A DNA stretch of 64,000 bases from Streptacidiphilus sp. PB12-B1b (lineage in GTDB: Bacteria > Actinomycetota > Actinomycetes > Streptomycetales > Streptomycetaceae): assembly GCF_014084125.1 (NCBI RefSeq), contig NZ_CP048405.1:6758001-6822000 (forward strand). Direction: 5' to 3'. Both the position numbers and the translations under genes were made by a program. This document shows positions 61,001-64,000 of this stretch, piece after piece. The stretch's first letter is position 1. Every line of letters starts with the position of its first letter. The notes under the pieces are model-generated. The model was given only the letters and a program-made list of their open reading frames with translations, was not told the origin of the DNA and ran no database searches.

Positions 61001-61664
61001 CGACGGGGAGATCCTGGAGTCCGGCTACCCCCGCAACGACGCGCTCTGCTCGCCCGACCGGGAGAAGACCGCCGAGCGGGTCCGCCGGGCGCTGCGGCTG
61101 CCGGAGCACAAGCGGGTGGTGCTGTACGCGCCGACCTGGCGGGAGACGCTGGGGCGGCACCGCGGCGGCTTCGCCATGGACCTGCGGATCGACCTGGAGC
61201 ACGCCCGCCGGGAGCTGGCCGGGGACCACGTGCTGCTCGTCCGCACCCACACCCACGTGGTGGAGGCCGTGCCCGGCGCCGACGGGGGCTTCGTCCGCGA
61301 CGTCTCCGCCTACCCGGACGTCACCGACCTGCTGCTGGCCGCCGACGTCCTGGTCACCGACTACTCGTCGCTGATGTTCGACTTCGCGGTCACCGGCAAG
61401 CCGATGCTGTTCTTCACCTACGACCTGGAGGAGTACCGGGACGCCCTGCGCGGCTTCTACCTCGACTTCGAGCGCCGCGCCCCCGGCCCGCTGCTGCGCA
61501 CCTCGGAGCAGCTGGTGCGGGCGCTGCGCGGCCTCGACCGGGCCACCGCCGCCCACGCCGGGGCGTACCGGGCCTTCCGCGCCGACTTCTGCGAGCTGGA
61601 CGACGGCGGCGCGGCGGCGCGGGTGGCCGACCGGATGCTGGAGCTGGGCGCGGCCCGGCGCTGA
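58068..61664 (+). CDS. Bifunctional GT2 glycosyltransferase / CDP-glycerol glycerophosphotransferase
   Basis: A 1198-residue cytoplasmic or peripheral enzyme of teichoic-acid-type polymer synthesis. Residues 1-330 are a GT-A family 2 transferase (SVVVPVHNVEAYLQECLESI, LIDDGSTDRS, the metal-binding FVDSDDTLPPD). A long central part (about 340-830) has a beta-rich, non-catalytic character, resembling the TagF-like immunoglobulin-type insertion of actinomycete members. Residues 850-1195 are the CDP-glycerol:poly(glycerophosphate) transferase with VVQTWHGTPLKRIGHDFE, VVLYAPTWRETL, LVRTHTHVVEAVP and VLVTDYSSLMFDFAVTGKP. It presumably extends a glycerol- or ribitol-phosphate polymer. ATG at 58068 begins directly at the GT2 domain. 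Confidence 0.92.
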   Translation: MESRLSVVVPVHNVEAYLQECLESIRGQSFGEFDVVLIDDGSTDRSAEIAESFAARDPRFRLFRQPNEGLGAARNAGLLRISPGSEYLAFVDSDDTLPPDAYRLLVDTLDGTGSDFAAGNVMRFRSVGSVASPIHRKPFADTLLRTHITRTPALVTDRTVWNKVYRRSFWDRHTFRYPEGILYEDAPVTIPAHFAAERVDVLRTPVYNWREREAGAPSITQRRNDTRGMRDRITSIDLVRAFLGRQRSAQAAQHLRLYDENVANEELHLFIKVLRRADEEFRSAYMEAVGGLLGRIDPAALRACPEPARLKLHLTAAGRLDDLLELLAYEEEYGAAIPLRGGPLGHRADYPFLRDRPPVPAAVLKVGPELAVETRLDATAWRDGVLQLSGRAWTAHLGAERRATSAKALVLREVGGRRALLLPTRTVSGPQATAESGQSLLSYDWAGFVGRLDPLRLRHRGQWREGSWRASVLLPGGGRLRRSRIRTAGAGSARHPSPQWVERDVRIVPQIRDSHLYVEVERVRARITGAAALAGGIELTGTVCAETAAANGISDGDGVRAWLRLRRSDAPDSAPVDLPLHLGQPVGGASPFRVRLTPQALGDPAAPAALPRDDRFWDSQLLLRGGRLLPLVLDERESPDSLQQLSSGPEGAPPRVLHVKRSPRGYLQVCEQLPRPLVEYLAPLPDGSGFTLAGRLPLTGRHQLQLRLARDWSGEVHHHPVEAVDGHFTARLHGAADHSYAGDVPLQPGSWTLAVTGWPGCPAPEPLPLQLASRAHHLVPAATTVKGARMTLDRVGYDQLSLTVHHTLDAGTANGYRQRLLRTVDYPAARRLPLRDAVLYDDFGGKRFGDSPRAVHAELVRRGAPLEHLWTVCDGQVDLPATATALPVRSPEWYEALARCRYIVGNTHLPPWIERREGQVVVQTWHGTPLKRIGHDFENTLFSSTGYLDDLDRESRQWSLLLSPNRFSTPILRRALRFDGEILESGYPRNDALCSPDREKTAERVRRALRLPEHKRVVLYAPTWRETLGRHRGGFAMDLRIDLEHARRELAGDHVLLVRTHTHVVEAVPGADGGFVRDVSAYPDVTDLLLAADVLVTDYSSLMFDFAVTGKPMLFFTYDLEEYRDALRGFYLDFERRAPGPLLRTSEQLVRALRGLDRATAAHAGAYRAFRADFCELDDGGAAARVADRMLELGAARR

Positions 61665-61702
61665 ACGGCGTCGGGCCCCGCCGCTTCAGGGCCCCCGCCG
61701 GG

Positions 61703-62701
61703 TCAGGGCCGGGGGGCCGGGGTGCGGTCGGCCAGCGGGACGAAGGGCAGCGGCTCCCGCTCGCCGAGGAAGACCGTGCGCACCACCCGCTCCGCGGCCC
61801 GGCCGTCGTCGAAGGCGCAGAAGCGGGCCCGGAAGGCGTCCCGCAGCGCGCCCGCCTCGGCCGAGTCCCAGGCGCCGGAGCGGAACAGCTCCGCGAGCTC
61901 CGCCTCGCTGCGGACCGCCGGGCCCGGGGCCTCGCCGGCCCGGCCGGAGAAGAGGTCCAGGTAGACGCCGCGGGTCTGCCGGTACACCTCCCAGTCGTCG
62001 GCGAAGACCACGATCGGGCGGTCCAGGTTGGCGTAGTCGAACATCAGCGAGGAGTAGTCGGTGACCAGTGCGTCCGCCGCCAGCGCCAGCCGCTCCACCG
62101 AGGGGTGCCGGGAGACGTCGATGACGCCCTCGGGGCTGCCGGTGCCGAACGAGGCGTCCTCGTCGTAGAGGTAGTGGCCCCGGTTGAGCAGCACGAACCC
62201 GGGGCCGAGCCGGCGCGCCAGCCGGGCCAGGTCCAGCTGCGGCCGGTAGGTGGCGCGGTAGTCCCGCAGCGTCGGCGCGTACAGCAGCGCGGTCTGTCCG
62301 GGCTCGATGCCCAGCTCCTTGCGGGCCAGCGCGACGTCGGCCGCCGTCGAGGAGTAGAAGACGTCATTGCGCGGGTAGCCGTACTCCAGCGTCCGGAAGG
62401 ACGACGGGTAGACCCGCTCCCAGACCAGCGTGGAGAACCGGTTGGAGCTCAGGCTGTAGTCCCAGCGGTCCACCCGCTCCAGCAGCTTGGGGAAGTCCAG
62501 GCCGCCGGCGGCGGCCGGGTACTCCTGCAGGTCCAGGCCCATCTTCTTGACCGGGGTGCCGTGGTGGGTCTGCAGGTGCACGGTGCCCGGGCGCTTGGGC
62601 GCGCCGTCCGGGAAGTTGACGTTGTTGACGAAGTAGGTGGCCCGGGAGATCGCCTCCCGGTAGCCGCGCGAGCCGGGGCCGACCACGGTCAGGCCCGGGG
62701 G
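61703..62701 (-). pseudogene. CDP-glycerol glycerophosphotransferase domain, 3' part of a frameshifted GT2/CGPTase gene
   Basis: This frame carries the C-terminal domain of a second GT2/CDP-glycerol glycerophosphotransferase. It has LQTHHGTPVKKMGLDLQEYP, LLYAPTLRDYRATYRPQ, VLLNRGHYLYDED and DALVTDYSSLMFDYANLDRP. It has no proper start: upstream codons in the same frame are a shadow of the GT2 domain. Adding one G at the G5 run 62697-62701 joins it to the GT2 frame and gives the expected junction EVPPGLTVVGPGS. GTG at 62686 could re-initiate translation. It is either a real frameshift or a homopolymer sequencing error; if repaired, the gene spans 61703-63903 and encodes about 733 residues. It converges on the preceding gene with 38 bp between the stops. 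Confidence 0.8.
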
Positions 62702-63903
62702 ACCTCCGCGCGCCGCCGGTTCTCGACCACCCACACCGTCCGGACGCCCGGCGCCAGCTCCCGCAGCTTGGCGTGGATCGCCGCCGGGTTGCAGCAGGGC
62801 ACCCGGCCCCAGTAGGAGCCGAAGACGGCCAGCTCGCCGTCGAGCGGCAGCTGCCGCTGCACCCGCTGGTAGGCGCCCAGCACCGATCCGGCCACGGCCC
62901 GCTTGACCTGCGGCTGCGCCTGCCGGGCGGTGCGCTTGGCCTTGCGGGCCAGCCGGCCCACGGCGCCGGACTTCCAGTCGGCGGCCAGCTCCACGGCGGG
63001 CGCCCCGGCCGGGCGGTGCCGGCGCTCCTCCTCGGCGGCGCGGGCGAAGAACTCGGCCCGGTCGGCGGGCGGCACCCGGTCCGGGTGGTTGCCGATGGTC
63101 CGCAGGTGCTCGGCCATCCGCCGGTGCAGCAGCGGCCGCCAGCCCTCCAGCTCCGGGTGCGCGTCCAGGAAGGCGAAGACCAGGTCGTACTGGGCGAAGA
63201 TGTCGAAGTGCTTGCGGCTGACCGTGGCCAGGATGTTCCCGCCCTGGCGGCGCTGCCGGTAGTGCACCACCACCCGGTCCAGCACCGCGATCGTCCCGGC
63301 GGCCAGCATCGACGGGTAGGTCCACGGGGTGTCCTCGTAGTACCCGGCCGGGAACCGCAGCCCGGTCGCGTCCACGAAGGAGCGCTTGTACGCCTTGTTC
63401 CACACCACCATCAGCAGCCCGAGCAGTTCCTCGCGCTCGCCGATGGCGAAGGTCTCGGGCCGCTGCTCGCCGGCGGCCGAGACCGGGGCGAACAGCCCGG
63501 CGTCCCGGCTGCGCACCACCCGGCCGTCCCAGTAGGTGCGGGCGTAGTCGTAGACCAGCACGTCCGGATCGCCGGTCTGCTCCAGCCGGTCGGCGACCGC
63601 CTGCAGCGAGCCGGGGGTGAGCGTGTCGTCGCTGTCCAGGAAGACCAGGTAGTCGCCGGAGGCGGCGTCGATGCCGGCGTTGCGGGCCAGGCCCAGGCCG
63701 ACGTTCTCCGGCAGGTGCAGCACCCGCACCCGCTCGTCCGCACGGGCGTACTCGTCGAAGATCTCCCCGCTGCCGTCGGGCGAGCAGTCGTCAACCCCGA
63801 TCAGTTCGAAATCCGTGAAGGACTGCGCCAGGACGGAGTCGAGACACTCGCCGAGATACGCCTGGACCTGGTACGCGGGGACGATGACGCTCAAACGGGG
63901 CAT
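62689..63903 (-). CDS. GT2 glycosyltransferase domain, 5' part of a frameshifted GT2/CGPTase gene
   Basis: A 404-residue frame encoding a family 2 glycosyltransferase (SVIVPAYQVQAYLGECLDSV, LIGVDDCSPDGSGEI, DYLVFLDSDDTLTPGSL, then YYEDTPWTYPSMLAAGT). A basic helical linker (RLARKAKRTARQAQPQVKRAV) and the start of the next domain (LAVFGSYWGRVPCCNPAAIHAKL, WVVENRRRAEVP) follow. It ends prematurely with RA-stop where homologues continue with PPGLTVVGPG. The remainder lies in the adjacent frame (61703-62701). ATG at 63903 has no Shine-Dalgarno; a -10-like TATCCT (63912-63917, complement) nine bases upstream would fit a nearly leaderless mRNA. It resembles the 58-61.7 kb enzyme but lacks the long central insertion. 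Confidence 0.85.
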   Translation of the reverse strand: MPRLSVIVPAYQVQAYLGECLDSVLAQSFTDFELIGVDDCSPDGSGEIFDEYARADERVRVLHLPENVGLGLARNAGIDAASGDYLVFLDSDDTLTPGSLQAVADRLEQTGDPDVLVYDYARTYWDGRVVRSRDAGLFAPVSAAGEQRPETFAIGEREELLGLLMVVWNKAYKRSFVDATGLRFPAGYYEDTPWTYPSMLAAGTIAVLDRVVVHYRQRRQGGNILATVSRKHFDIFAQYDLVFAFLDAHPELEGWRPLLHRRMAEHLRTIGNHPDRVPPADRAEFFARAAEEERRHRPAGAPAVELAADWKSGAVGRLARKAKRTARQAQPQVKRAVAGSVLGAYQRVQRQLPLDGELAVFGSYWGRVPCCNPAAIHAKLRELAPGVRTVWVVENRRRAEVPRA

Positions 63904-64000
63904 GGCAGGGAAGGATACGCCAGCATCACGAACCTGGGCCTCCCCTCATCAGCGCCTGTAGCATCCATCAGGTCCTGGCGGGGGCGCGCGATATCTCAAA

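Overview
The window is chromosomal DNA of a high-GC, Gram-positive actinomycete of the Streptomycetaceae (Streptomyces, Kitasatospora or Streptacidiphilus type). The evidence is uniform GC-rich codon use, many GTG starts, a DasR regulon, SigB-type and WhiB regulators, AfsQ1/AfsQ2, nickel superoxide dismutase and SdhCDAB. I saw no insertion sequence, integrase, CRISPR array, rRNA or tRNA. Almost everything is core-genome material, and the most unusual gene is a 4-kb Pls/PosA-type peptide synthetase.

Layout. 1-6 kb: 3' end of the 2-oxoglutarate dehydrogenase gene, a 59-aa DUF6104 protein, a DUF4097-PadR operon, a TetR regulator, a medium-chain dehydrogenase and malic enzyme. 6-10.8 kb: a CGNR zinc-finger regulator behind a long intergenic region, divergent sodX/sodN, a Na+/H+ antiporter, a small UBP zinc-finger protein and a GNAT acetyltransferase. 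11-21 kb: anti-sigma factor and SigH, a membrane protein, a lipid kinase, WblE, the Pls/PosA synthetase (15261-19289) and a PdtaS-like sensor kinase. The synthetase lies between wblE and pdtaS, whose orthologues whiB1 and pdtaS are neighbours in mycobacteria.

21-29 kb: the chitin/GlcNAc module, with a second DasA-like binding protein, dasD, dasC, dasB, dasA and divergent dasR. Five DasR-box-like palindromes lie around these genes, two of them in front of pdtaS. 29-34.6 kb: a histidine phosphatase, a PH-domain membrane protein, and deoC with two aldehyde dehydrogenase-type genes, the second of which has lost its catalytic residues. 35-39.6 kb: sigQ (frame broken as sequenced) divergent from afsQ1-afsQ2-lipoprotein, then a VanZ-like protein. 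A perfect AfsQ1 box lies between sigQ and afsQ1.

39.9-48.3 kb: a PspC-like protein, a secreted protein, a LysR/MFS divergent pair, deoA, cdd, an M20 peptidase, an SDR oxidoreductase and an OHCU decarboxylase. 48.5-52 kb: sdhCDAB. 52-64 kb: an envelope region with an SCO4848-like membrane protein, a D,D-carboxypeptidase, two small exported proteins, a two-component system, a YihY/BrkB protein and two large teichoic-acid-type GT2/CDP-glycerol glycerophosphotransferase genes. The second of these is split by a one-base frameshift at a G5 run.

How the parts fit. deoC, deoA and cdd form deoxynucleoside salvage. dasABCD with DasR imports and processes chitooligosaccharides and senses amino sugars. 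SigH, WblE, PdtaS, SigQ, AfsQ and the 54-57 kb two-component pair are stress and envelope signalling. Two single-base losses in G5 runs (sigQ and the last GT gene) may share a technical cause. Gene-family calls come from sequence motifs and remembered homologues; no database search was run.
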